DNA of 53,157 nucleotides. It comes from an uncultured Eubacterium sp. GTDB taxonomy: Bacteria; Bacillota; Clostridia; Lachnospirales; Lachnospiraceae. A program made the translations under genes and the position numbers. The notes beneath the pieces were generated by a model. The model saw only the letters and a list, made by a program, of their open reading frames with translations. It ran no database searches and was not told where the DNA came from. How positions within the stretch are numbered: the first letter of the stretch is position 1; the number at the start of each line of letters is the position of its first letter. Below are positions 8,573 through 16,758 of this stretch, in pieces. Where the stretch lies: NCBI GenBank assembly GCA_910584595.1, contig CAJUBQ010000027.1, positions 1-53,157 of the forward strand. The letters run 5' to 3'.

Positions 8573-8622
8573 TATAATATATCAGACTGATATATTATAT
8601 CACAGTTGACTTAGGATTTCAA
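8573..8622 (-). promoter_or_regulatory. Promoter and perfect palindromic operator of PadR operon 2
   Basis: On the minus strand, TTGAAA (8617-8622) and TATAAT (8594-8599) are separated by exactly 17 bases. A perfect inverted repeat with 13-base arms and one central base spans 8573-8599 (left arm TATAATATATCAG) and contains the whole -10 element. Such palindromes are typical PadR operators, so repression by occlusion is expected. Confidence 0.8.
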
Positions 8623-8881
8623 CTGATTAGAAAAACTTTTACCTTTTTTCAACTCTCTTCAAAACTGTATGTCATTAGGTGTATTTTAGCTGATTGATAA
8701 AGTACATTTTTGAAGTTATTCATTGGCATTTGCAAAACTTCACCATATTAAGAAGCAAGAAAAACGTTTCAAAAACAGGTTGTTAAATTGCCGGGATTTG
8801 CTATAATAAATGCGTGACAACATTTAAAATGTATTCTGAGGAAAATAAACAGATAAGAAGGCATTTTTTTCTTTTGAAAGA

Positions 8882-9085
8882 ATGTATGGAATTGTGTATG
8901 AGGAGAAAAAATATGTATTCGAAAAAAGAGAACAGATGAAAGCGGATTTAGAACAGGAGTATTATAAGAACAAAGAACCCTCGGACGAGTTTATTGACAG
9001 CTTTGCAAGAAAGTATGATATTTGTCTGCCGGATGATATTTTATTTGATGAAGACACATTAATGGAAGCATTCATGAATATTTGA
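8882..9085 (+). CDS. Short acidic hypothetical protein, possibly frameshifted
   Basis: This 67-residue frame is rich in Glu, Lys and Asp and has no recognised family. A plausible promoter lies upstream: TTGTTA at 8780-8785 and TATAAT at 8802-8807. The ribosome-binding site is weak (GAAAG). Shifting by one base at its 3' end opens a continuation, FEVHYELVDYLKEKCGS, that runs to a TAG at 9177-9179. The two pieces may be one broken gene. The 240 bases upstream, between operon 2 and this frame, hold only the promoter. Confidence 0.4.
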   Translation: MYGIVYEEKKYVFEKREQMKADLEQEYYKNKEPSDEFIDSFARKYDICLPDDILFDEDTLMEAFMNI

Positions 9086-9268
9086 AGTTCATTATGAATT
9101 GGTAGATTATCTGAAAGAAAAATGTGGATCAAAAGAACTTGATTACAGTTTTACATGCGGTGGGATGAGAATAATGTAGTGTCGTGTTGGAAATGGCATA
9201 TAAGGATACGTAATATAATTCAGAAAAGAGAGAAAATCATCAAAAACTTAGAAAGAGGACGAACATAC

Positions 9269-9943
9269 ATGAAATTATTATATGCCGAAGATGAAATCGG
9301 CATGTCAGAAGCAGTTGTAGATATTTTATTATATCATAAATATTTTGTAGATGCTGTTTATGACGGAGAAGAAGCGTTAGCGTATGCGCATACAGAAGCC
9401 TACGATGGAATGATATTAGATATCATGATGCCTAAAAAAAGCGGGTTGGAAGTATTACAGCAGCTTCGGAGAGAGGGAAATCAAATACCTATACTGCTTT
9501 TAACGGCTAAGGCTGAAGTGGAGGACAGAATAGAAGGTCTGGATATGGGTGCAGACGATTATCTGCCAAAGCCTTTTGCAATGGGGGAACTTTTAGCGCG
9601 AATTCGTGCTATGCTGCGCAGAAAGGAAGCTTTTACGCCGGATATTTTAACATGCAAAGATATTTCATTAAACAGAAGCAGTTATGAATTAAGCGGGAAC
9701 GGACAGAGCTTTGTACTGCCAAAATTAGAATATCAAATGATGGAAGTATTGATGCTGCATCAGGGCAGTTATTTATCATCAGAAGAATTACTGGTAAAAG
9801 TGTGGGGCTATGAGACGGAAGCTGAAATAGGAATTGTATGGGTATACATTTCATATCTCAGAAAGCGATTAGCAGCGTTAAATACAAAAGTATGCATCAG
9901 GGCAAAAAGAAATATTGGCTATATTTTAGATTCTGAAACATAA
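9269..9943 (+). CDS. OmpR-family response regulator
   Basis: This 224-residue regulator has a receiver domain (about 1-115) and a winged-helix effector domain (about 125-222). Key residues are E7-D8, phosphoacceptor D51 in GMILDIMMP, T79 and K101 in LPKPF. The frame is open upstream to 9155, but AGAGGAC precedes ATG 9269, where the family N-terminus MKLLYAEDE begins, so this start was chosen. The partner kinase starts 15 bases after its stop. Exact 11-bp direct repeats upstream of the VTC gene (11394-11415) are a likely target, which would place the surface locus at 11.5-18.8 kb under its control. Confidence 0.93.
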   Translation: MKLLYAEDEIGMSEAVVDILLYHKYFVDAVYDGEEALAYAHTEAYDGMILDIMMPKKSGLEVLQQLRREGNQIPILLLTAKAEVEDRIEGLDMGADDYLPKPFAMGELLARIRAMLRRKEAFTPDILTCKDISLNRSSYELSGNGQSFVLPKLEYQMMEVLMLHQGSYLSSEELLVKVWGYETEAEIGIVWVYISYLRKRLAALNTKVCIRAKRNIGYILDSET

Positions 9944-9958
9944 CGGACGGTGCACAAT

Positions 9959-11266
9959 ATGGTTAAGATGTTGCAGAAAAAGTTTATAGCAGCAGCAATG
10001 GCAGCAGTTTCGGTATTGCTGCTTGTACTTATTGGCACGATTAACGTGGCGAACTGTCTGGTCAGCAGCCGGCAAATGAATGAACAGCTAACAATGCTGG
10101 CAGATATTGAAAAACAGGTAATAAAGCGGCAAAAAGCTGAAACAGAATACGAAAAATTTCCAAACCGTTACTTTCATCTGCCAAATGAACAGGATAAAAA
10201 TTTTTCCAAAGGCGGTTTGTTTCATCCGCCAATGGACGAAGATATGGCTATGTCATTGAGATTTTTTACAGTTTATTTAGACAAACATGATAAAGTGATA
10301 CGCAAGGATATCAGCCGAATTGCATCTGTGAGCGAAGAAGAAGCAGAGGCCTATGCAAAGCAGGCAGTACAGGCAGAAAAAATATTGGGATATTTGGAAC
10401 ATTTCAAATATCAGGTGTTAACTGTGAGAGAAAATGATGCTTGGTTTACCGATGACAAAATCATTATTTTTCTAGATGTGTCCGGACAGTTTCGTTCCAT
10501 TGGGATGGTTATAGTATTATCAATCAGTGTGGGCGCGGTGTGTTGGATATGCATGTTGCTGCTGGTGATATTATTATCTAAAAAGGCAATTCGTCCGATT
10601 GCGCAGAATATTCAAAAGCAAAGGCAGTTTGTTACAGATGCCGGACATGAGATTAAGACACCGTTAGCAATTATTCAGGCAAATATAGATGCCATGGAGT
10701 TAATTAGCGGAGAAAATAAATGGAGCCGTAATATCCGTAGTCAGACTGTGCGCTTAAACGGACTGATGCAGAATTTATTAACTCTGGCAAAGATGGATGA
10801 AGAAAGTCTGGTTTTATCAATGGAGCAGCTTTCTTTGAGTGATTTACTGGAAGACGCCATACAGTCGTTTTGTGAAGCGGCTGCTTTAAAGCATATCTGT
10901 TTGGAACAAAAGATCAGTCCGGAGATTTTTATAAAAGGGAATTGTGAATATATCAGACGTTTAATTTCGATATTACTTGATAATGCAGTGAAATATACAA
11001 ATGATGACGGTGCGATTTCCATATTGCTGAAAAAGGAAGGTCATATTGCGGTATTGCAGATTCAAAACACATGTGAACAACTGCCGCAGGATGAGGCAGA
11101 AAAAATGTTTGACCGTTTTTATCGGGGAGACAGTGCAAGAACACAAAAAAACGGTGGGTATGGAATTGGATTGTCTGCAGCATATGCGATTGTAAACGTA
11201 CACAAAGGGGAGATAACTGCGGATTATCCGGATGAGCATACGATCCGTTTTGTGGTGAAAATATAA
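9959..11266 (+). CDS. Membrane sensor histidine kinase
   Basis: This is a 435-residue kinase. Transmembrane helix 1 (about 7-30) is followed by an extracytoplasmic region of about 145 residues, helix 2 (about 180-203), and cytoplasmic HisKA and HATPase domains. The H box is VTDAGHEIKTPLA, the N box is LLDNAVKYTND, and the FDRFYRGDSAR and GGYGIGLS motifs are present. GTG 9950 is a possible start, but GGACGG sits at the proper distance from ATG 9959. The extracytoplasmic region is Lys/Glu-rich with no recognised ligand-binding fold. It pairs with the preceding response regulator. Confidence 0.92.
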   Translation: MVKMLQKKFIAAAMAAVSVLLLVLIGTINVANCLVSSRQMNEQLTMLADIEKQVIKRQKAETEYEKFPNRYFHLPNEQDKNFSKGGLFHPPMDEDMAMSLRFFTVYLDKHDKVIRKDISRIASVSEEEAEAYAKQAVQAEKILGYLEHFKYQVLTVRENDAWFTDDKIIIFLDVSGQFRSIGMVIVLSISVGAVCWICMLLLVILLSKKAIRPIAQNIQKQRQFVTDAGHEIKTPLAIIQANIDAMELISGENKWSRNIRSQTVRLNGLMQNLLTLAKMDEESLVLSMEQLSLSDLLEDAIQSFCEAAALKHICLEQKISPEIFIKGNCEYIRRLISILLDNAVKYTNDDGAISILLKKEGHIAVLQIQNTCEQLPQDEAEKMFDRFYRGDSARTQKNGGYGIGLSAAYAIVNVHKGEITADYPDEHTIRFVVKI

Positions 11267-11296
11267 GTGTAATCAGTATAGTGGTTTTTACAATAT

Positions 11297-11350
11297 AAGA
11301 ACTGTCTGGAAAGAATTTTTATAAAAAATAAATTCCGGACAGTTCTTTTT
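11297..11350 (+). terminator. Rho-independent terminator after the two-component genes
   Basis: An inverted repeat of about 14 pairs (AGAACTGTC and GACAGTTCT plus GGAA/TTCC inside) is followed by five T residues. It isolates the regulator/kinase transcript from the VTC operon, which therefore needs its own promoter. Confidence 0.85.
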
Positions 11351-11393
11351 ATGCGATCGGGTTCACATTCTTTTCATAGTTTTTGATCTGTCT

Positions 11394-11426
11394 TCTAAGG
11401 TTCATCTAAGGTACACGTTGTAAAAT
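11394..11426 (+). promoter_or_regulatory. 11-bp direct repeats upstream of the VTC-DUF4956-CotH operon
   Basis: TCTAAGGTTCA (11394-11404) is followed immediately by TCTAAGGTACA (11405-11415). The period is exactly 11 bases, the classic arrangement for an OmpR-type dimer. A TAAAAT candidate -10 lies at 11421-11426, so the repeats overlap the expected -35 region, consistent with activation. The divergent choice of regulator is inference; the adjacent one is the simplest candidate. Confidence 0.6.
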
Positions 11427-11471
11427 GCATATATACAAAAAAGCAATCCAAATAGAACAGGAGGGATGTAT

Positions 11472-12143
11472 ATGAATTTTCGTCATGAATGGAAGCATGA
11501 AATTAATGCAGAGGATATTCTGCTGCTGCGTCAACGGTTACAGGCAGTAATGAAAATGGATGAACATGCAGTTCAGGGCAGATATGAAGTACGCAGTCTG
11601 TATTTTGACAATGCTGCTGATAAAGTATTAATGGAAAAAATCAATGGAATGAAGTATCGGGAAAAGTTCCGTATACGTTATTACAATTGCAATACTAACA
11701 GAATCATGCTGGAAAAGAAGACAAAGTATAACGGGCTTGGAACGAAGCGCAGCGCAGCGCTTACAAAAGAAGAGGTTCAGGCTGTGATAGACGGACAATG
11801 GGACTGGATGATGGAAAGCGAGCAGGAGTTAATCCGTGAATGGTATACGAAAATAATAACACAGGGATTGCGTGCAAAGACAATTGTTGGTTATACAAGA
11901 GAGCCATTTGTCTATGGCCCTGGAAATGTGCGGGTGACATTGGATTACAATATTCGGACCGGATTAGATTGTACAGATTTTTTAAATTTCAGGAGTATTA
12001 CCGTTCCGACAAGAGAGCAGACGGCAGTATTGGAAGTGAAATGGGATGCGTTTTTGCCTGATATTATCAAGGACGCTGTGCAGCTAAAAGGCAGGCGTAC
12101 CTCAGCATTTTCTAAGTATCAGGTTTGCAGAGCATACGGATAG
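11472..12143 (+). CDS. VTC-domain protein (polyphosphate polymerase domain)
   Basis: This 223-residue protein matches the VTC fold found in the catalytic subunit of eukaryotic polyphosphate polymerase. It has the N-terminal RHEWKHEI, the YEVRSLYFDN strand, the basic strands KYREKFRIRYY and MLEKKTKYNG, and the closing LEVKWDAFLPDII and SAFSKYQVCR segments. These basic residues would line the triphosphate tunnel. AGGAGGG at 11459-11465 points to ATG 11472 rather than the upstream ATG 11466. In Firmicutes this gene is commonly next to DUF4956 and CotH genes, as here. The actual substrate of the bacterial VTC proteins is not established for this locus. Confidence 0.85.
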   Translation: MNFRHEWKHEINAEDILLLRQRLQAVMKMDEHAVQGRYEVRSLYFDNAADKVLMEKINGMKYREKFRIRYYNCNTNRIMLEKKTKYNGLGTKRSAALTKEEVQAVIDGQWDWMMESEQELIREWYTKIITQGLRAKTIVGYTREPFVYGPGNVRVTLDYNIRTGLDCTDFLNFRSITVPTREQTAVLEVKWDAFLPDIIKDAVQLKGRRTSAFSKYQVCRAYG

Positions 12144-12229
12144 TTTTTAAAATGTTATAACGGTTGTATAAACAATAATACTGCAAAAGAAGTGTGTAAA
12201 TAGATACAGGTTAAGAAGGAGAGAATGAG

Positions 12230-12901
12230 ATGACATTTCAGGATATTTTTAAATCGAGTTTTTTGGAGAATATAACAAGCGTTAGTGTGATCGATATGGC
12301 GATGGCGTTGATTTTAGCGTTTGGTTTAGGTTTGTTTATTTTTTTTGTATATAAGAAGACATTTACAGGTGTAATGTATTCGTCCAGCTTTGGGGTCACG
12401 TTGATTGCAATGACAATGATTACAACAGTTGTAATTTTGGCAGTGACTTCTAACGTGGTTTTATCATTGGGAATGGTAGGTGCGTTGTCTATCGTACGTT
12501 TTCGTACAGCTATTAAAGAGCCTTTAGATATTGCATTTTTGTTCTGGTCATTGACCGCAGGCATCACATTGGCAGCGGGTATGATAATTCTGGCGATTGC
12601 CGGAAGCATAGCAATTGGTATAGTTTTACTCCTTTTTGTGAATAAGAAGTCTTATTTAAATCCGTATATCGTAGTCATTAGCTGCCGCGATTATGAAAGT
12701 GAACGTACAGCGAGAGAATTTCTGCAAAAACAAGTAAGGCGTTGCGTGGTAAAGAGTAAGTCTGCGCAAAAAGGAGCTGTAGAGTTAAATATGGAGATTC
12801 GAATGCGCGAAGAAAATACTGATTTTATTAATATATTATCGGAAATGAATGGAATAAACAGCGCTGTTCTTGTAAGCTATAACGGAGAATATATGGGTTA
12901 A
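12230..12901 (+). CDS. DUF4956 integral membrane protein
   Basis: This 223-residue protein has about four transmembrane helices in residues 15-140 and a soluble C-terminal domain of ferredoxin-like appearance (about 145-222). The conserved DUF4956 core LGMVGALSIVRFRTAIKEP is clear. AAGGAG lies nine bases upstream of the ATG. It sits between the VTC and CotH genes, with only 12 bases before the latter, and is probably the membrane partner of the VTC protein. The biochemical function is unknown. Confidence 0.85.
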   Translation: MTFQDIFKSSFLENITSVSVIDMAMALILAFGLGLFIFFVYKKTFTGVMYSSSFGVTLIAMTMITTVVILAVTSNVVLSLGMVGALSIVRFRTAIKEPLDIAFLFWSLTAGITLAAGMIILAIAGSIAIGIVLLLFVNKKSYLNPYIVVISCRDYESERTAREFLQKQVRRCVVKSKSAQKGAVELNMEIRMREENTDFINILSEMNGINSAVLVSYNGEYMG

Positions 12902-12913
12902 GGTGGGGAGAGT

Positions 12914-14872
12914 ATGTCTACGAGTAAACATATTGATAAGATCTGCTGTACAGCGCTTGCATTCGTAATCATACTGACCGCAGTATTTGTAAATGCAGGG
13001 CAGTATGGACTGACAGCCGTTTCATCCGGTATGGGGTATGAACAGAGATTGTTTGACACAACAAAAGTTCATACGATTGATATCGTAATGGATGATTGGG
13101 AAGGGTTTCTTGATACGTGTGAAAATGAAGAATATGAACTATGTGCAGCAGTTATAGATGGGGAAGCTTTTAAAAATGTGGGAATTCGAGCAAAAGGAAA
13201 TACATCACTTAGTATGGTATCGCAATACGGAAATAATCGATACAGTTTTAAAATCGAATTTGACCATTATGATAATACAAAGACATACTATGGACTGGAT
13301 AAGCTGAGCCTAAATAATATTATTCAGGATCATACGTATATGAAGGATTATCTTTGTTATCAAATGATGGGATATTTTGGAGTGAACGCACCTTTGTGCA
13401 GTTACGTTTCTATTACAGTGAACGGAGAGGCATGGGGGCTCTATCTGGCCGTAGAAGGTGTGGAAGAAAGTTTTTTGGAACGTAATTTTGGAAGCGATTA
13501 TGGACAGCTGTATAAACCTGACAACATGGACATGGGTGGCGGCAAAGGAAATGGCGGAGGGTTTCAGATGGATCACTTTCAAAAGGAACGCGCATCGTCA
13601 GATGAAACAGAGCCATCAGATGAAACAGAAATCCCAGAAGGAATGCAGCCTCCAAATGAAACAGAAATCCCGGAAGGAATGCAGCCGCCAGATGAAACGG
13701 AAATCCCAGAAGGAGCGCAGCCTCCAAATGAAACGGAATTTTCGGAAATAATGCAGCCTCCAAATGAAACGGAATTTTCGGAAATAATGCAGCCTCCAAA
13801 TGAAACGGAATTTTCGGAAGGAATGCAGCCTCCAAATGAAACAGAAATCCCGGAAGGGATGCAGCCTCCAAATGAAACAGATATCCCGGAAGGGATGCAG
13901 CCGCCGACGGAAATAGAATTCCCGGAAGAAATGCAGTCATCAGATAGAGAAAATTTCCCGGAAGGAATGCAGCCGCGAGATGAGATAAGTCTGCCGGAGG
14001 ATTTGGAAGAAGAAAATGCTTCTGAAAACAGGAAGATGCCGACGAAGCCGAATATCGAAGGCGGATTTCCAAACGGTCATATGAATGGCAGAAAAAGTGA
14101 GGATGTATCACTGATCTATACGGATGATAATCCGAAAAGCTACAGCAATATTTTTGATAATGCCAAAACGGATGTTACAGATGCGGATCAAGCCCGGCTC
14201 ATCAGATCCTTAAAATCCTTAAATGAAGAAAAAGATCTTACAGAAGTTGTGAACGTTGACGAAGTTATCCGATATTTTGTCATTCATAATTTTGTATGCA
14301 ACTTTGATTCCTATACAGGTTCTATGATACACAACTATTATTTATATGAAGAAGATGGGCAGATGTCAATGATTCCATGGGATTATAATCTTGCATTTGG
14401 TGGATTCCAGTCGGAGACTGATGCAAGTGGTCTGGTAAATTATCCGATCGATACACCGGTATCAGGAGGGGATACAGACTCAAGGCCGATGCTGGCATGG
14501 ATATTAAACAATGAGCAGTATAAAGAAACCTATCATCAGTATTTTGCAGAATTTATTGCAGATTATTTTGAGAGTGGTTATTTTGCAGAAATGATAGATA
14601 CGGTATCTGCCATGATTGCGCCATATGTAAAAGAAGACCCGACTAAATTCTGCACATACGAACAATTTGAAACAGGTATAGATGTTTTAAAACAATTTTG
14701 TCTGCTGCGGGCAGAAAGCATCGCCGGACAGGTAGAAGGAACGATTCCATCTACAGAAGAAGGACAAAAACAAGAAACGTCTGCCCTGATTGATGCATCT
14801 TCGATCACAGTTTCGGATATGGGTTCGATGGGTAGAGGAATGGGTGACAAGACTCGACAAAAGGGAGCTTAA
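12914..14872 (+). CDS. cotH: CotH-family protein kinase with a Pro/Glu repeat insertion
   Basis: This is a 652-residue exported or membrane-anchored protein with an N-terminal hydrophobic segment (about 12-33). The CotH kinase fold is split. The N-terminal half carries YGLDKLSLNN and WGLYLAVEGVEESFLERN. The C-terminal half carries FVIHNFVCNFDSYTGSM, HNYYLYEE and SMIPWDYNLAFGGF, whose acidic residues match the metal-binding and catalytic positions of CotH kinases. Between them residues 234-365 are eleven 12-residue units such as PPNETEIPEGMQ. CotH in Bacillus phosphorylates spore-coat proteins; here the membrane/VTC context suggests an envelope substrate. Confidence 0.87.
   Translation: MSTSKHIDKICCTALAFVIILTAVFVNAGQYGLTAVSSGMGYEQRLFDTTKVHTIDIVMDDWEGFLDTCENEEYELCAAVIDGEAFKNVGIRAKGNTSLSMVSQYGNNRYSFKIEFDHYDNTKTYYGLDKLSLNNIIQDHTYMKDYLCYQMMGYFGVNAPLCSYVSITVNGEAWGLYLAVEGVEESFLERNFGSDYGQLYKPDNMDMGGGKGNGGGFQMDHFQKERASSDETEPSDETEIPEGMQPPNETEIPEGMQPPDETEIPEGAQPPNETEFSEIMQPPNETEFSEIMQPPNETEFSEGMQPPNETEIPEGMQPPNETDIPEGMQPPTEIEFPEEMQSSDRENFPEGMQPRDEISLPEDLEEENASENRKMPTKPNIEGGFPNGHMNGRKSEDVSLIYTDDNPKSYSNIFDNAKTDVTDADQARLIRSLKSLNEEKDLTEVVNVDEVIRYFVIHNFVCNFDSYTGSMIHNYYLYEEDGQMSMIPWDYNLAFGGFQSETDASGLVNYPIDTPVSGGDTDSRPMLAWILNNEQYKETYHQYFAEFIADYFESGYFAEMIDTVSAMIAPYVKEDPTKFCTYEQFETGIDVLKQFCLLRAESIAGQVEGTIPSTEEGQKQETSALIDASSITVSDMGSMGRGMGDKTRQKGA
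13613..14008 (+). repeat. 36-bp coding tandem repeat, 11 units, in the CotH gene
   Basis: Eleven in-frame 36-bp units encode variants of PPNETEIPEGMQ. Units 4 and 5 are identical at the nucleotide level; the last three are diverged (PPTEIEFPEEMQ, SSDRENFPEGMQ, PRDEISLPEDLE). The unit is a multiple of three, so slippage would change repeat length without breaking the frame. Confidence 0.9.
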
Positions 14873-14910
14873 TGATTTCACACGAGCATACAATTGCATA
14901 GAGATTTTGG

Positions 14911-14940
14911 GATAGCAGTTCATTTTATATGAACTGCTAT
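14911..14940 (+). terminator. Hairpin after the CotH gene, possible terminator
   Basis: An inverted repeat, ATAGCAGTTCAT and ATGAACTGCTAT, makes 12 perfect pairs with a short loop. The downstream tract is only weakly T-rich (TGTGATTT), so termination may be partial. Confidence 0.5.
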
Positions 14941-14969
14941 TGTGATTTAAATTCTGAAGTTTTAAATAC

Positions 14970-14998
14970 TTGAGTTCTGGGAACATTATTGCTATAAT
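14970..14998 (+). promoter_or_regulatory. Promoter of the sortase gene
   Basis: TTGAGT (14970-14975) and TATAAT (14993-14998) are separated by exactly 17 bases. The promoter sits inside the longest open frame for the sortase, which shows that the true start must lie further downstream. Confidence 0.7.
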
Positions 14999-15071
14999 TA
15001 AAAAAGCAGTAAACATTAATATGCAAGATGTCGATATTCATAATAAAAACAAAGAAACAAAGGATTGTTTT

Positions 15072-16727
15072 ATGAAATGGAATACAGAGTGGGTTGATCT
15101 GCAAAATATTGAACATATGGTCGCGGAATGCTGGCGCATGGGCGGGTATCAGATGGAAAAATATGTCCAAAAGCTGTCGAAGCAGCAGGACTTGATATTT
15201 GCCGGAGATCTTGGAGTCAGGTTTTTGGAGATGCTGCAAAAATCTTTAGATGAGGAACAGCCGGTAGACTGGGCAAAGCTTCAAAAGGACATCCATTTAA
15301 TGCAGGAATTGATACAAGATGGACAAGCACAGCATGATCTGTATTGGAAAGGGCAGTATCAGGAGTTGACAGCTGATACAGACGCTTATTTCGGTACCGA
15401 ATTCGGCAGGGCATTTACAGAGCAGATTGCAGCAAAATTGGAATTAAATATCAGCGAAGAGCAAAGAATGCTTCAGCATGATATCAGTAAGATTCAAAAA
15501 ATATGTTCTTCCTGTAATTGGGATGATGAAGAAAAGGCTAAAAAAGCGCTTTTTCTTTTAACAAGGGATGAAAAATATTACTTTTCCAGCTGGTTAGGGG
15601 ATGCTTTTATTAATGTGCTGCAACAACGCTATGGTAAAAAGGAGGCAGAGGAGGAGTCAGGATTTATTGCACAGCCGGAAGAAGCTGTTAGAAAATCATC
15701 ATTAAAGGCCAAAATAGCCTGGACACTGTTTATTTGTATTTCTGTTGGTCTGATCGCAATTTTACTCTACATGCAGTCAGATGGCGGCAGGGGAAAAGAA
15801 AAAATGCGAGAGCTTTTTTCGAATGTGATGTCTGGGATGAATATGGACAGGAATGGGCTCAGCAAAGAGCAGGACAAAGAAAATACGGATTCGAAAGGCG
15901 CTGATGGCATAAGTATTCATATGCAGCAGCAGGAAGGTGAGAAGAAATATGTTTTGAATACGGATACAAAGGAAAAAGAACAGAAATATGAAGTTGTTTT
16001 TGATGAAAATACGCTGACAGATCGGGAAGAAATCGCTTTGGATGAAAATGCATCGACAGATAGAAAAGATCATATTCCTGATGAAAATACGGCGGATACC
16101 GGTATCAAAACAGAGCAAAAACAGGAAGTTCCAGAGGTTTTGCCGCAGTATCAGTCATTTCATGAAAAATATACGGATTTATTTGGATGGCTGAAAATTC
16201 CGGGCATACAGATGGATTTGCCGGTTATGCAGTCAGATGATGAAAAGCGGGGAGAGCGATATTATTATCTGCATCGTGATTACACCGGCAGAAAATCAGA
16301 AGAAGGCTCTTTATTTGTAGAAAGCGCCAGCAGTTGCTTTCCGCAAGATAACAATACAGTTATTTACGGGCATAATATGAGCAGCGGACGTGGATTTGGT
16401 ATGCTGGAACGATATAAAGATCCGGAATTTTACCTGAAATATCCGTTGATGCAGTATGATACAATCTATGAAACCGGTACGTATCAAATTGTAGCGGTAT
16501 TAATTACAAGGATCCTTTACCAGGATGAGGAAGGATTTCGATATTATCGGTTTTATAATTATCATTCAGAGCAGGAATTTCAGGAATGTGTGAATTTCAT
16601 AAAAGAAAATGAGCTGTATCAGACGGGCGAGCAGCTGCAATACGGGGACAGGCTTTTGATGCTGTCAACGTGCGAGTATTCAAAACCGAATGGGCGATTG
16701 GTGATTGTGGCCAGAAAGGTTGGGTAA
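15072..16727 (+). CDS. srtB: Class B sortase with a triplicated cytoplasmic domain
   Basis: This 551-residue sortase has AAAGGA seven bases before the ATG. Residues 1-210 are cytoplasmic and contain three copies of a unit exactly 64 residues apart: G48-x2-F51, G112-x2-F115 and G176-x2-F179. A transmembrane helix lies at about 214-233, then an acidic linker with DENxxTDR-like repeats. The SrtB domain follows (about 375-551) with catalytic His in VIYGHNMSSG, Cys in LSTCEYS and Arg in GRLVIVARK. Class B sortases usually have a very short N-terminal tail, so the cytoplasmic domain is unusual. No sorting-signal protein was found nearby. Confidence 0.85.
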   Translation: MKWNTEWVDLQNIEHMVAECWRMGGYQMEKYVQKLSKQQDLIFAGDLGVRFLEMLQKSLDEEQPVDWAKLQKDIHLMQELIQDGQAQHDLYWKGQYQELTADTDAYFGTEFGRAFTEQIAAKLELNISEEQRMLQHDISKIQKICSSCNWDDEEKAKKALFLLTRDEKYYFSSWLGDAFINVLQQRYGKKEAEEESGFIAQPEEAVRKSSLKAKIAWTLFICISVGLIAILLYMQSDGGRGKEKMRELFSNVMSGMNMDRNGLSKEQDKENTDSKGADGISIHMQQQEGEKKYVLNTDTKEKEQKYEVVFDENTLTDREEIALDENASTDRKDHIPDENTADTGIKTEQKQEVPEVLPQYQSFHEKYTDLFGWLKIPGIQMDLPVMQSDDEKRGERYYYLHRDYTGRKSEEGSLFVESASSCFPQDNNTVIYGHNMSSGRGFGMLERYKDPEFYLKYPLMQYDTIYETGTYQIVAVLITRILYQDEEGFRYYRFYNYHSEQEFQECVNFIKENELYQTGEQLQYGDRLLMLSTCEYSKPNGRLVIVARKVG

Positions 16728-16758
16728 TGCCAGGGATTAGATCCAGAAAGGAGATTGT

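Noticed and set aside
13413..14111. 232-codon minus-strand frame opposite the CotH gene
   Set aside because: It is the antisense of the 36-bp coding repeat; the sense strand encodes a complete CotH protein with a ribosome-binding site.
14970..15071. TTG-initiated N-terminal extension of the sortase
   Set aside because: The region contains a clear promoter (TTGAGT, 17 bp, TATAAT), and AAAGGA lies before ATG 15072.
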